Of a stretch of 42,774 nucleotides of DNA, positions 27,789-37,362 are shown one piece after another. The DNA is from Cylindrotheca closterium. Taxonomy: Eukaryota; Bacillariophyta; Bacillariophyceae; Bacillariales; Bacillariaceae. The notes under the pieces were generated by a model that did not search any database, was not told the DNA's origin, and saw nothing but the letters and a program-made list of their open reading frames with translations. The stretch's first letter is position 1; each line of letters begins with the position of its first letter. The stretch is taken from positions 1 through 42,774 of the forward strand of contig CAKOGP040000791.1 in the NCBI GenBank assembly GCA_933822405.4, in the 5' to 3' direction. The position numbers and the translations under genes were made by a program.

Positions 27789-28721
27789 TCAACATGGCCG
27801 ATTGAAAGAGTGTTGTTCAGATCCCAATGTTCCACTCAGCAGATGGTTTGCCAGAGCCATCTGTGACATTGCTTGCAACGGGCTTGTTCGAAGATTTCGG
27901 CTTTGCATTAGTTGTAGATGGGCCAATTGCACTGGATCGAGAAGCATCGTATGTTGGAGGTTGTTTAGTCGCGAATGCTGTGGTTCGGGTGTTGGTTGCA
28001 GACGAATTGCTGGTGGCGCTGGTGCGGAAGTAGAACGATTTTGGGAACCATTCAACTCCTTCAGTGACTCTAGAATGGCCGCCCGTTTCTTCTCCAGTTT
28101 ATTCATTTCAAATTGCAAATACTGGCCCATTTCGCTAGATGAATATGTCGACAATCGTCTCACTAGCATGTCCTTGAAATCGTCCAGGGTCATGTCATGT
28201 TCGGAAGCCGAAGAGTGTTCTACAGTCTCCTCGTCGTTTTTCCTATTCTTGGTATCTGAATGTTGGGGGATGGCATAGAAATCTGGCGGTGATTTCGATA
28301 TGTCAATCTTTCGTTCTGCGAGCTCTGCCCTTGTAGGTCGTTTCATCCTGTTACATAATTCCGGGGCATCGCGTAGAAACAGCTCATGGTAGTATGCGTT
28401 GAAATCAGTCCCTTTTGTGATCCGATTGAAGCCCCACCCAGTAACCTGTCGATAGAACGAAGCAACCTTTTGATGCTGAAAGAATTTTGGTAGAACCTCT
28501 GACTCCAGCTTTCCTTGTTGTTGAACTCGGAAAGCTCGACCATGGGGGAGCCAGCAAATAATGTCATTGAACTCTGGCGTACTCAATATTGTGTGGAGCT
28601 TGGCTGGAAAGTTGTTGTTCTTTGGTCGATTCGATGCCTTTCCAGGGTTCTTCTTTGCTTTTGCATCATTGCCATTAGAACATTGTGCCTTGCTCGGTTC
28701 CTGTGTTGGTACTTGAGTCAT
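27789..28721 (-). CDS. Heat shock transcription factor family protein
   Basis: The product has 310 residues from the ATG at 28721. The HSF DNA-binding domain spans about 38-128: NNNFPAKLHTILSTPEF, IICWLPHGRAFRV, VLPKFFQHQKVASFYRQVTG and WGFNRITKGTDFNAYYHELFLR. Helix 3 (ASFYRQVTGWGFNR) carries the conserved Ser-Phe-x-Arg-Gln that contacts the GAA core of heat shock elements. A helical stretch at about 200-235 (EMGQYLQFEMNKLEKKRAAI) may serve as a short oligomerisation coil. The C-terminus is Pro/Ser-rich. HSFs are strongly expanded in diatoms, where they are thought to serve general stress or developmental regulation. The target genes of this one cannot be told from the sequence. No intron is required. 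Confidence 0.93.
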   Translation of the reverse strand: MTQVPTQEPSKAQCSNGNDAKAKKNPGKASNRPKNNNFPAKLHTILSTPEFNDIICWLPHGRAFRVQQQGKLESEVLPKFFQHQKVASFYRQVTGWGFNRITKGTDFNAYYHELFLRDAPELCNRMKRPTRAELAERKIDISKSPPDFYAIPQHSDTKNRKNDEETVEHSSASEHDMTLDDFKDMLVRRLSTYSSSEMGQYLQFEMNKLEKKRAAILESLKELNGSQNRSTSAPAPPAIRLQPTPEPQHSRLNNLQHTMLLDPVQLAHLQLMQSRNLRTSPLQAMSQMALANHLLSGTLGSEQHSFNRPC

Positions 28722-29317
28722 GAGAGGGGAAGGTATATTGCAAATTATAAAAAGGAAGCGTGAAAGTTGTGAATGAGATGTGTGCTCAGAAAATCGTGTC
28801 GAATTGACTTTTTGAACTGACGTTGTTTTGCTTCTGGGAGCTGATTCAGAACAGGTTGTTTCTTGTTGGATTTAACAGTCTTCGGTGTATTCCATCGATC
28901 CCGGTTCACTTTGGAAGTTTTTATTTATGGGCCAGGTTCATGTTTTCAATCCTGGGAACTCATACTATTGAAGTTGTTATATATCTCTTCAGAAATCTGG
29001 AGAAGCTTTCATAACAACTTCAACCTTCTGCGACGCCACTGGACTTGAAGCGCTTGAAGTAGCTGTTTCGTAATGTCGAACCTTTTACGCACAATGTTTT
29101 ATTTCTTATACAGTATAATCGTTGCCATAGTTAACTAATAAGGTTTTACTCATATCATCAACTTCGACCATGCGGGACTTGAAGTGCTTGAAACAGCTGT
29201 TTTGTAATGTCTGCCCTATTACGCACTGCACACACCAACAAATGTTTTTATATTTATCGTATAGTCCTAGTTGTTTCATTTACAAAAATAGTTTCCTTCT
29301 TTCTTCACCGTAGCCAG
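28722..29317. other. Spacer between HSF and the GH16-like gene, with a diverged duplication
   Basis: It contains the HSF promoter side and the 3' side of the GH16-like gene. GGACTTGAAG(C/T)GCTTGAA...TTACGCAC occurs at 29041 and again at 29175, a 134-bp diverged duplication. No gene is supported. Confidence 0.6.
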
Positions 29318-30490
29318 TCACAGCTGCCGCCTTGTCTCATCAGGCATCGTGGAAACCTTGGCAAACCCGTTGTCCAACAAATGGATGTAGTCCACCGTCA
29401 GATCCAGTGTTGACGAGGACGATAATGCCCATGATGGCGAATCCAACACTGTGATAGCCAATAGCAGGTAGTGAGGTCGATGGAAATCTTGGCAGTCTCC
29501 ACACGATCCATCTGTTATGTCCATTTCAAAGACGAGTTCGTCGTCAATATAAGTTGCCATTCGAGTCGGTGTCCAATCGAACGTGTAAATCTGAAAGTCT
29601 TGATTCATCCAGTTTTCAATTGGAAAATCATCATGCATCGACTTTTTGATGAGTCTTTCACTGTCACTGTTCGGATCGGATGTGATCCAAGTTGCTCCCG
29701 AGTGACCGTTCCAAGAGTGGTCTAAATCCAAGTCCTTCTCAATTCCATTTGCGTTTGCTTCTAACTGGCTGTCTAATAGTATCGATTGTGTTGGTATCGA
29801 TGACGATAACATTCGGTGACCATTTGCCAATGCTCTTCTCCTCTTTGGGATAGATGCGGTGAATATGTCCACTTGTCCCATTGTCGGTTCTCCAAAGGAT
29901 GTTGATCCGTTGCCCCGAGTCCATAAGGAAGGCGAAAGGTTGCGCGAGCTGACACAGACATCGACACCGGGTTCACAGCTGCTTCTGATCCGTATGCGAG
30001 CCTCAATAGTACCATACTGGAACATAACCTTCTCTTGAGTCTTTATTCTTCCAGACACAAAGGGAACCGCAGCATTGATAACTTGCTGGGTGGAAATGGT
30101 AAGCAGCCCGTCTTTTACGACAACTGCATGAGAATCGTAGTATTCGAAGTCCATATTGACTGGATCCAACTTGATATCATCCTGCAGTTGATTTTCATTT
30201 TGTTGTTGCTGCTCTAAGAGTGATTTGGTAGTGTCATATAACCAATACTGTGGGTTCAGCTCATCGCCATCAAACTCGTCGCTCCAAAGCAAAGATGGTA
30301 CATCTTTTCCAGCATTTGAGTGGTTCTCGTTTTCAGCATTCTCGTTTTCACTATGGATCGGTCTCAAATGCGACGAAGGACCCTTTTGTCCTGGACTTTG
30401 AGATCCTTCTTGGACCATGATCAAGACAAAGATTGCAATTAGGAGCATAAGCGACAAAGCAATCGCTATTGAAGCTCTTGTGCACGTCAT
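29318..30490 (-). CDS. Membrane-anchored GH16-like protein lacking catalytic glutamates
   Basis: The product has 390 residues from the ATG at 30490. An in-frame extension to a TTG at 30730 is Ser-rich and has no ATG. Residues about 10-28 (ALSLMLLIAIFVLIMV) form a single signal-anchor, so the domain would face the ER lumen or outside. GH16 features follow: LLWSDEFDGDELNPQYWLYD, a strand with QYGTIEARIRIRS, SPSLWTRG, then QIYTFDWTPTRMATYIDDEL near 310, and a final LTVDYIHLL. In active GH16 enzymes the motif E-x-D-x-x-E carries nucleophile and acid/base. Here the corresponding residues read GQVDIFTA, with Gln at 206, Asp at 208 and Thr at 211. Both glutamates are replaced while Asp is kept. The protein is probably a carbohydrate-binding pseudoenzyme rather than a laminarinase. 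The closest relatives act on beta-1,3-glucans, the diatom storage and callose polymers. Confidence 0.8.
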   Translation of the reverse strand: MTCTRASIAIALSLMLLIAIFVLIMVQEGSQSPGQKGPSSHLRPIHSENENAENENHSNAGKDVPSLLWSDEFDGDELNPQYWLYDTTKSLLEQQQQNENQLQDDIKLDPVNMDFEYYDSHAVVVKDGLLTISTQQVINAAVPFVSGRIKTQEKVMFQYGTIEARIRIRSSCEPGVDVCVSSRNLSPSLWTRGNGSTSFGEPTMGQVDIFTASIPKRRRALANGHRMLSSSIPTQSILLDSQLEANANGIEKDLDLDHSWNGHSGATWITSDPNSDSERLIKKSMHDDFPIENWMNQDFQIYTFDWTPTRMATYIDDELVFEMDITDGSCGDCQDFHRPHYLLLAITVLDSPSWALSSSSTLDLTVDYIHLLDNGFAKVSTMPDETRRQL

Positions 30491-30911
30491 TTTGCAATCG
30501 GATGGTCTCGATTGTTGAGTGATGATGCCCAATCCTCGTGTATATGCCCTTTCTAGACGCAAATCTGGCTCGCCAACAAATGATGACGATGATGGCGATG
30601 ATGATGATGATGATACTTCTTTTGGGTGATGGGATGAATCGAATCGAATCGAATGGCTTGAATTTACTGTTCTTGAAAAATGACCAGAGACAATATGACC
30701 AAACCTATCCTTGATATCGATGTAGAACAACGCCTTGTGATAGATTTCTTCTACTCGAGAAGAGTGTGGGTATGATACATGATGATGTCGATAGTGGTAA
30801 GGATGAGAGGTGATGGGTGGCGTTATTTTTTATGTGTTTTACGTTCGAAATCTCATCTTTGACGTGTTTGACATCATGTCACATGCCTGGCTGGCGTGGT
30901 TCGAATACCAG
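30491..30911. other. Upstream region of the GH16-like gene
   Basis: It contains an ATGATGATG/CATCATCAT microsatellite at about 30585-30615 and TGATGATGTCG simple sequence. No clear TATA box and no gene are supported. Confidence 0.45.
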
Positions 30912-31591
30912 TGAGGCAGTGGGAATCCCCGGATTTCTCCCCTAGTTGCGAGATTTTCCCACAGCTCAATTTAGTGGGAATCCCCGGATTTCTCCCCTAG
31001 TTGCGAGATTTTCCCACAGCTCAATTTTTCCCACAACTCAATTTTTCCCACAACTCAATTTTGCTTCCCACAACTAGTTGTGGGCATTCCCTCAACAGTT
31101 GTGGGAAAATTGTCATTTCTACACAGAAGACCACGTAGGATATGTACTGAGACAAATTTGAAGTTTCCCACAACTCTAATTGTAGTTGTAGGAAGTTTCC
31201 TACAACTTTAATTGTTTTATTGGGAATTATGGGAAAACTGTCCGTTCTACGCAAAACTGTCCGTTCTACGCACAAAACAACGTTTGATATGTACTGACTA
31301 GAAATTAAACAACTACAAATGATGTTTCCCAAAACTCTAATTGTTTTCGTGATATTTCGTGATACATTTAAGGCAAAAATAACGGACATCTGAGCAACGG
31401 AAATTCCCACAACTAGTTGTGGGAAATTCCCACAACTAGTTGTAGGAATTTCCCACAACTATTTTTTAAGATTCCTACAACTAGTTGTGGGAATTTTTGG
31501 CAAAAAACTGTTCCCACAACTAGTTGTGGGAAATCGCGTTAAATATCGCGGGGACGAAATAAAATGAAAAGGGGGAATTCCCACTGCCTCA
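30912..31591. mobile_element. Palindrome-rich MITE-like element
   Basis: The ends are inverted copies of TGAGGCAGTGGGAAT (30912-30926 and 31577-31591), and a short CAGTGAG occurs at both borders. The inside consists of repeats of CCCACAACTAGTTGTGGG and its half, at least five full copies (about 31068, 31405, 31428, 31475 and 31512, some with one change), plus a 54-bp direct duplication at 30921-31028. It contains no credible ORF; a 145-codon leftward frame at 31021-31458 is an artefact of the repeat. The size of 680 bp and lack of coding capacity fit a non-autonomous, hairpin-forming transposon. The autonomous partner is unknown. Confidence 0.75.
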
Positions 31592-32413
31592 GTGAGATGT
31601 GAGATGTGACTATATGATATATATTATACATGACCCAACTCCACGAAAAACTAGCATTTCCCCCATAGAAAATCGGCAGATTTTAAAAAATAGCACCATA
31701 CAAATCCAAAATCCTATTTTTAAGAAAACAGCGGAATTTAACGCCAATAGCATCGGAATTTGCAGAAAACAATTTCATGATGACTTTGTATTGGCTAAAA
31801 AAAGTGTGCGCCAATTTTTGACGTCGAAATTATGAAATTTGTCATTTGTCATCATTGTTCACGATGGCAAGGTTGCTGCTGTGATTGTTGCGACTCCTTC
31901 GCCATCATCAAAGCAGAGAAAGGATCTCATCTGTGATCATATAAAGTCAAGGAGATGGTGTACGACTTGTGGGCTTTAATTTCATTGCCGTGGTCCGACA
32001 AAAGGACCGCCGGAATTCAAATCGATATGCCAAGTCGCCAAACATCCCTACAAAAAGAAGGAGAAGACAAACTACGACTGCAGGACTCTTACACCAAACA
32101 TAAAAAAGGATATGTGTAGCTAAAACCAACAAGGCTATAACAGCTTGTGCTGGTGAATTCAATTGATTCCCAATCCGAATAGTACGAAGATGACGTTGAC
32201 GTGTCAATATCTGCGCTTAAAGCTGAAACCGCCAATCGGAAGGCCACAATTTCGGACCTTGAAGAAGAAGCCATCCATGATGATATCAAACACTTGGTCC
32301 AGACGAGTGGCGAAAACGTAGGCCAGAACGTCAGTTGATTGTTGTGATGAAGGATTGCCCAGCTGCTGTGGAAGGTGTCCGTGGCTGGAAAGGTGACGGA
32401 TGTTGTCATCCCA
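31592..32413. other. Spacer with possible decayed transposase fragment
   Basis: A rightward stretch at about 31860-31980 reads in one frame GKVAAVIVATPSPSSKQR...RWCTTCGL. The CxxC after basic residues recalls the zinc-binding end of piggyBac-type transposases. The frame is closed by stops and the resemblance is weak, so no gene is called. Confidence 0.25.
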
Positions 32414-32656
32414 ATGGAAGGAGGCGTATTCGACAGTGCAAGCTTTGCTGTGGAGTTTGATGGCCCAGTTGAGGCTAACGGCGAAGAGACGCAGCAGGCA
32501 ATGACGAGCTTTGATGAATTAGAACCCGACGACGAGGACGACGATGATGAGCAGAATGTTGATGTTGAGTGGGATGTTGATGAGGATGATCCCGTAAATT
32601 TCCAAGAGCTGGTGAGACAAGAAGTTGAAAGCGCGAGTTGTAGAAGTGTTATGTAG
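32414..32656 (+). CDS. Short acidic hypothetical ORF
   Basis: This 80-residue ORF starts at the ATG at 32414; the frame is open to 32375 without another ATG. It begins with MEGGVFDSASFAVEFDGPVE and has an Asp/Glu tract in the middle (ELEPDDEDDDDEQ). It could be the remaining exon of a larger decayed gene, since the same strand carries helix-like fragments at 32190-32335 in another frame. No motif is recognised. Confidence 0.25.
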   Translation: MEGGVFDSASFAVEFDGPVEANGEETQQAMTSFDELEPDDEDDDDEQNVDVEWDVDEDDPVNFQELVRQEVESASCRSVM

Positions 32657-33015
32657 GCTTGGTTGTAGGTAATAGGTCAGCTTTTTGTTACAGTAGTATT
32701 GGTAGAGTTGACAAGGGTATGTTTGTTGATGGAAAAAGAGAAAATCTTGGATGCATTTTGGTTCCATTTTGCTTGTACGCAAAATTCAACGAGGCGCCTG
32801 GTACAATACCTCAGAATTTGCGCGCGAACCCAGTATTTTCTGTACGTCATCAGTTTCAGAACCCATCGCGCACCTCTCTGCGCTTGCCCGTTGAGAATTC
32901 TTGACATCAATTTTCCCTTCCATCGGCAATGGTGAGCCTTGAGGCCGAGGAAATCATCACCCTCTGGAGGAAAACTCGTGGGTCGCGGACATTCTCTGTA
33001 TCGTGACCGTATCTA
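32657..33015. other. Spacer
   Basis: No gene or repeat is recognised; overlapping short ORFs on both strands lack motifs. Confidence 0.45.
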
Positions 33016-33796
33016 TCTTGTTTGTATGAAGCGATATGGATGAATTTGCCCCTTTCACCTCTGAAATCACTGCTAAAGAACACCAACGAGGTCTGAAAAC
33101 TACTTTTGGAGGGGTTTCGGGACGTCTACGAAGTCCCAAGGCAACACAGAGCTAGAATTTTCTGCGGAAGTTGCTTCACTTATTATACTAAAGGCAATGA
33201 TACCATTTTATGTTCTTTATCTGGGTTCCTACAGGACGATTTTCAACCGAGACCATTGAGTTGCAAATTTGTCGGTCACAATGAAATTGCACGGCCTGGA
33301 CCCCACGAGTGGAGAAAGTGGAATCAGAGGTTGTGGCAAGCATAGTTGATATATATGTTACGTCGGAAGCGGCGGTAATTATGTTGAATATATTTTGCCG
33401 GGCCGCAATCACACAATAATCCACCATGATTGTTTCCGTTGGTTGCTTGGACTGGACGGATAGGTGTAAAGAAGACGTATTTGCCGAATGCGGCTCATAT
33501 CTACCGTCACCATCAAGACAAGATCTACACGGAGACTCTTTCGCAGTGTCCAACTACAAAAATTGACGATTTGGAGCACATCAAGGTGCAATGGTCTAAC
33601 TGTTCCCTTCGTTTGGACAAGCCAGTGTGGACGCCCAGAGAAGTTAAAACCACCAAACATGTTGTGGCAAGCGTATTTGATAGATAGACTATGGCTGGAG
33701 CGGCTATTCATACTTCCCATCGCCTTATTTACACTACAATCTACCCTGCTTCGTTCGGCTGGTTCTTTTGGGTTGCAGAAAGTGGTCGGCAGAAAG
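33016..33796 (+). repeat. Dispersed repeat, copy B
   Basis: This is the same-orientation counterpart of 7701-8476. Its left part is very similar and its right part is more diverged. It lies directly next to the 696-bp duplication. Stops differ between copies, so neither encodes a conserved protein as read here. Confidence 0.85.
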
Positions 33797-33927
33797 TCAA
33801 GAGGGTCAATGCCTCACATTCAACATGTGCTGGAAAGCTCGGCAGTGATCATACCTCCTCGGGGATCCATTCGGTTGTGTTTTGTATGGAATACTTGCTG
33901 AGATATTGGAATTCCAGTGTTCCTCCG

Positions 33928-34623
33928 GGCATAATAACAGAGACAAACCAGTTAGATGTTGGGGCGACATTCGATCAAGCTTACTCCATTTAACAACTAT
34001 AGACCTAAGGGCACACTGAATAGGAATATCATTCAGGTACCAATGTGTGGGGGGTCGATGCTGAATCCATCCGAGTAATCGACCACCATACCTGCAACTT
34101 TAATCGTTTGATAGATAAAGCCAGACAGAGCCAGATTTTGCTCTGCCTTACTGGTATCAGCAAATTTGGTCCGGGACCGGAGAGGGTGGCAATTCTCTGT
34201 TATTTAATGCTTTGAGAGGAATATCTCCACGCTCGTTAAGCATCCAAAGAATTCTCCACCGAACATCCGGGACGTGACCATACCAAAACCAGCCAGTAGA
34301 CGTGATGGGTTCCTAATCCATCCGGTCTTGTCTGGCGTCCAAACCCCGGTGGGTGGGTGGGCATCAAAAAACCAAGCGTGTAATCACGATAACTTCAAAT
34401 GTACTATTTGAAGCCTGATACCGATAGACCAGTGCACTTGTCCTCGTGTTGTTGCCTAGTATACTCGAGCACTACTCGGGTAGAAAGAGAATGGCAGTTT
34501 CATCCTTCAATTTTCGGCAGTGCTTCCGGCGTGGCTTTAGTAGAGCGGTACCGACTTGACGGGCGCACGCGTGCAATTCCGGAATCTCCAAGTAGTCCCG
34601 ATATCTTTTGGTTGGCGCCGTTC
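33928..34623 (+). repeat. 696-bp direct repeat, copy 1
   Basis: It is repeated with an offset of 724 bp at 34652-35347. I noticed only two base differences (a C/T near 33972 and a T/A near 34032), so the duplication is recent. It contains CAGGTACCAATGTGTGGGGGGTCG and a CCCGGTGGGTGGGTGGGC G-run. No long ORF is conserved beyond an 80-codon frame. Confidence 0.97.
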
Positions 34624-34651
34624 GTCTGCCCTTCGAGCTGATGCAAGAGAT

Positions 34652-35347
34652 GGCATAATAACAGAGACAAACCAGTTAGATGTTGGGGCGACATTTGATC
34701 AAGCTTACTCCATTTAACAACTATAGACCTAAGGGCACACTGAATAGGAATAACATTCAGGTACCAATGTGTGGGGGGTCGATGCTGAATCCATCCGAGT
34801 AATCGACCACCATACCTGCAACTTTAATCGTTTGATAGATAAAGCCAGACAGAGCCAGATTTTGCTCTGCCTTACTGGTATCAGCAAATTTGGTCCGGGA
34901 CCGGAGAGGGTGGCAATTCTCTGTTATTTAATGCTTTGAGAGGAATATCTCCACGCTCGTTAAGCATCCAAAGAATTCTCCACCGAACATCCGGGACGTG
35001 ACCATACCAAAACCAGCCAGTAGACGTGATGGGTTCCTAATCCATCCGGTCTTGTCTGGCGTCCAAACCCCGGTGGGTGGGTGGGCATCAAAAAACCAAG
35101 CGTGTAATCACGATAACTTCAAATGTACTATTTGAAGCCTGATACCGATAGACCAGTGCACTTGTCCTCGTGTTGTTGCCTAGTATACTCGAGCACTACT
35201 CGGGTAGAAAGAGAATGGCAGTTTCATCCTTCAATTTTCGGCAGTGCTTCCGGCGTGGCTTTAGTAGAGCGGTACCGACTTGACGGGCGCACGCGTGCAA
35301 TTCCGGAATCTCCAAGTAGTCCCGATATCTTTTGGTTGGCGCCGTTC
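34652..35347 (+). repeat. 696-bp direct repeat, copy 2
   Basis: This copy is separated from copy 1 by only 28 bp. That is too little for an LTR retrotransposon interior, and the ends are not TG...CA. A tandem duplication, or an assembly artefact in a heterozygous genome, is more likely. Confidence 0.97.
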
Positions 35348-35564
35348 ATATATTATTCAATATATCTATTTTAATGGCGTATCGCCATCATCCTTTTTTA
35401 TTATTGCGGTGATGTGCAGATTGCACCGAATGAGTTGCAGTCAGTCTCTTCTTTCTTACTTTTTTAAAACCTACACGTATATATCTAACAGAGGACTATT
35501 TTACAAAATATCTAAATAGTATGCAACATAGTGCTAATGCATCCTTCTGGTTGATTCATTCTTC

Positions 35565-37362
35565 TCATGACAAGGAAGTCAACAACAATGCAATACTCAC
35601 CGGTCCACAAACTGCTAACAATCTTGAGGTACCCATTGGTCCCCCCGAGCCCTTGTTGTTGTCATTGTCGCTACTGTGGTTCCCATCGAAGTTTCCGCTG
35701 CCATTGTCGTGCTTGTTGCCAATACTGCTGTTGCCGTTGCCATTGCTGTTATTGTGCTCGCTGCCGCTACTGTTGATATCCTCATTATTACTGCTGTCGT
35801 TGGCGTTGTCGCTGTTGTTATTTCCAATGAAGCTGCCACTGCCGTTATTGATGTCATCGTTGTTGCTGTCACCGTTGACGTTGTCTTCAGTATTACAATA
35901 GTTTTTCGTCGATCCCGAATGGAAAAGTTGCTCGTCTGTAAACAAGGAGCATGCGTCAAAGCTCTTTCGATTTGGCAGGATGTAATCCAAATCTTTCGAA
36001 TCTTCCGCTCCCATCCACTGAGCAACAGCCTGCCATGGGGCCTCATTCGGCAATGTCGGGATCAGTCGACCTCGCCCAATTTTTCCAATCGCCATTTTCC
36101 GAAAAGTCAGTTGGATACTTCCCATGGATGATACCGCCTTGGAGACCACTGTCCATCATGAAATTGTTTCCAGCCCAAGCGTGATCTGTTGCATATTGAG
36201 TGTTAGAGCAGAAAAGGGCTGACAAGAGAAGCAGGAGAACGATGTTGCAAGAAATCTTACCAGTTCCACCACGTGAATTGTGAGTCAGTGTTCTGCCAAA
36301 GTCAGAGCCAGACATGATCACCACATGATCCCAAACATTCTGCGCTTTCAATTCCTCCACAAAAGCTGCCATGGCACCAATCAATTCTGGAAGCTTTGTC
36401 TCCAGGTTGTTTTGCCCATTCATATTGTGGTGGTCCCATCCAGGATGCTGGATGAATATCAAGTCTCGTTCAACATTGCGTTCCGAACGACTCTTGATCC
36501 ACGTTGCAGCAGACTCAAATTTGTTGCTAATGCCGTCGGTCGGAAAAATATCGACTGTCAGTCTTGATTCCGCAATTCCCTGTACCAGATTGGACGACCA
36601 TTGCTCCAAGAATACGCTACTGTCGATTTCTCCAAGACTATTCAAATCAATCAACAATTGGTCCATGTCGTCCGTTTCAGCAACCATGTTGAAAGCTAGT
36701 GGTTCGGCCCGTGGTAATGTTGTGACATAATTTGCTCTCTTTGGAGATCCAGTTGCAAACGCTGTGGGACTAGCAATGGTGGTGGATGATGTCTGATATC
36801 CAAGCTCCTTCAATACATCAATCATTCGTCCACCTACACCAGAGAGATCCAATTCTTTTCCAATATCAAGCCGCGTCAATTCCTGTTGTTGAGTGTTGTG
36901 GGCAAACAGTGATGTGCGCGTTTGCTGGAGCCAGTCAGCTTTGGTCATTGGTTTGTCTAACCTGCCAATGTTCGCAAAGAACATGGCGTCTCCGTCATCA
37001 TACAATTCCTTCATCAGATGGAAGCGATTGTTCACACCAAATTCGGTACAATGCTGGCCAGACGTCTTTATAGAGTCCAAATCCGATTGTTCCAGTGCAG
37101 CATTCCCTCTCACCTGCCTCTACTTCTCATACAATTCCGTCGAAATGCATCCATCTTTGGGAACAAGTAGATTGAAAGAATCCATTCCTTCAGTTAGCAT
37201 CAAATATACGACTACTTTGTAGTCACCAATCTTGGGACTTGTTGACGCTTCAATTGCACGTTGATTTCCACTGGAGTGAACCTTGTTGGTGGCATGAAGC
37301 TCTGGAGTGCTCACAATTAGCTGCTGTGCGAGACGTACAGCCTTTTCCAAGTCAACAAACAA
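35565..37362 (-). pseudogene. DUF1501 part and GPI-anchor-like tail of the pseudogene
   Basis: The frame carries GDYKVVVYLMLTEGMDSFNL and, after a TAG at 37120, RGNAALEQSDLDSIKTSG. Then FGVNNRFHLMKELYDDGDAM, QHPGWDHHNMNGQNNL and MSGSDFGRTLTHNSRGGTG follow. After the 75-bp intron comes DHAWAGNNFMMDSG. These match the DUF1501 order, in which His and Asp residues line a metal site in the alkaline-phosphatase-like fold. A frameshift near 36090 switches to IGRGRLIPT. The end reads SGGPMGTSRLLAVCGPVSIA and finishes LLLTSLS: small residues, a short spacer and a hydrophobic tail, as in GPI-anchor signals. Confidence 0.8.

Noticed and set aside
30491..30730. N-terminal extension of the GH16-like protein
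   Set aside because: There is no ATG, only a TTG. The sequence is Ser-rich from a CAT repeat, and the ATG at 30490 gives a standard signal-anchor.
30880..30925. tRNA suggested by GGTTCGAATACC
   Set aside because: No A-box or cloverleaf can be formed upstream. The match is at the border of the MITE-like element.
31021..31458. 145-codon leftward ORF
   Set aside because: It is a translation of the palindromic repeat with no protein-like composition.
33928..35347. LTR retrotransposon with 696-bp LTRs
   Set aside because: The interval is only 28 bp, the ends are not TG...CA, and no primer-binding site, gag or pol is present.
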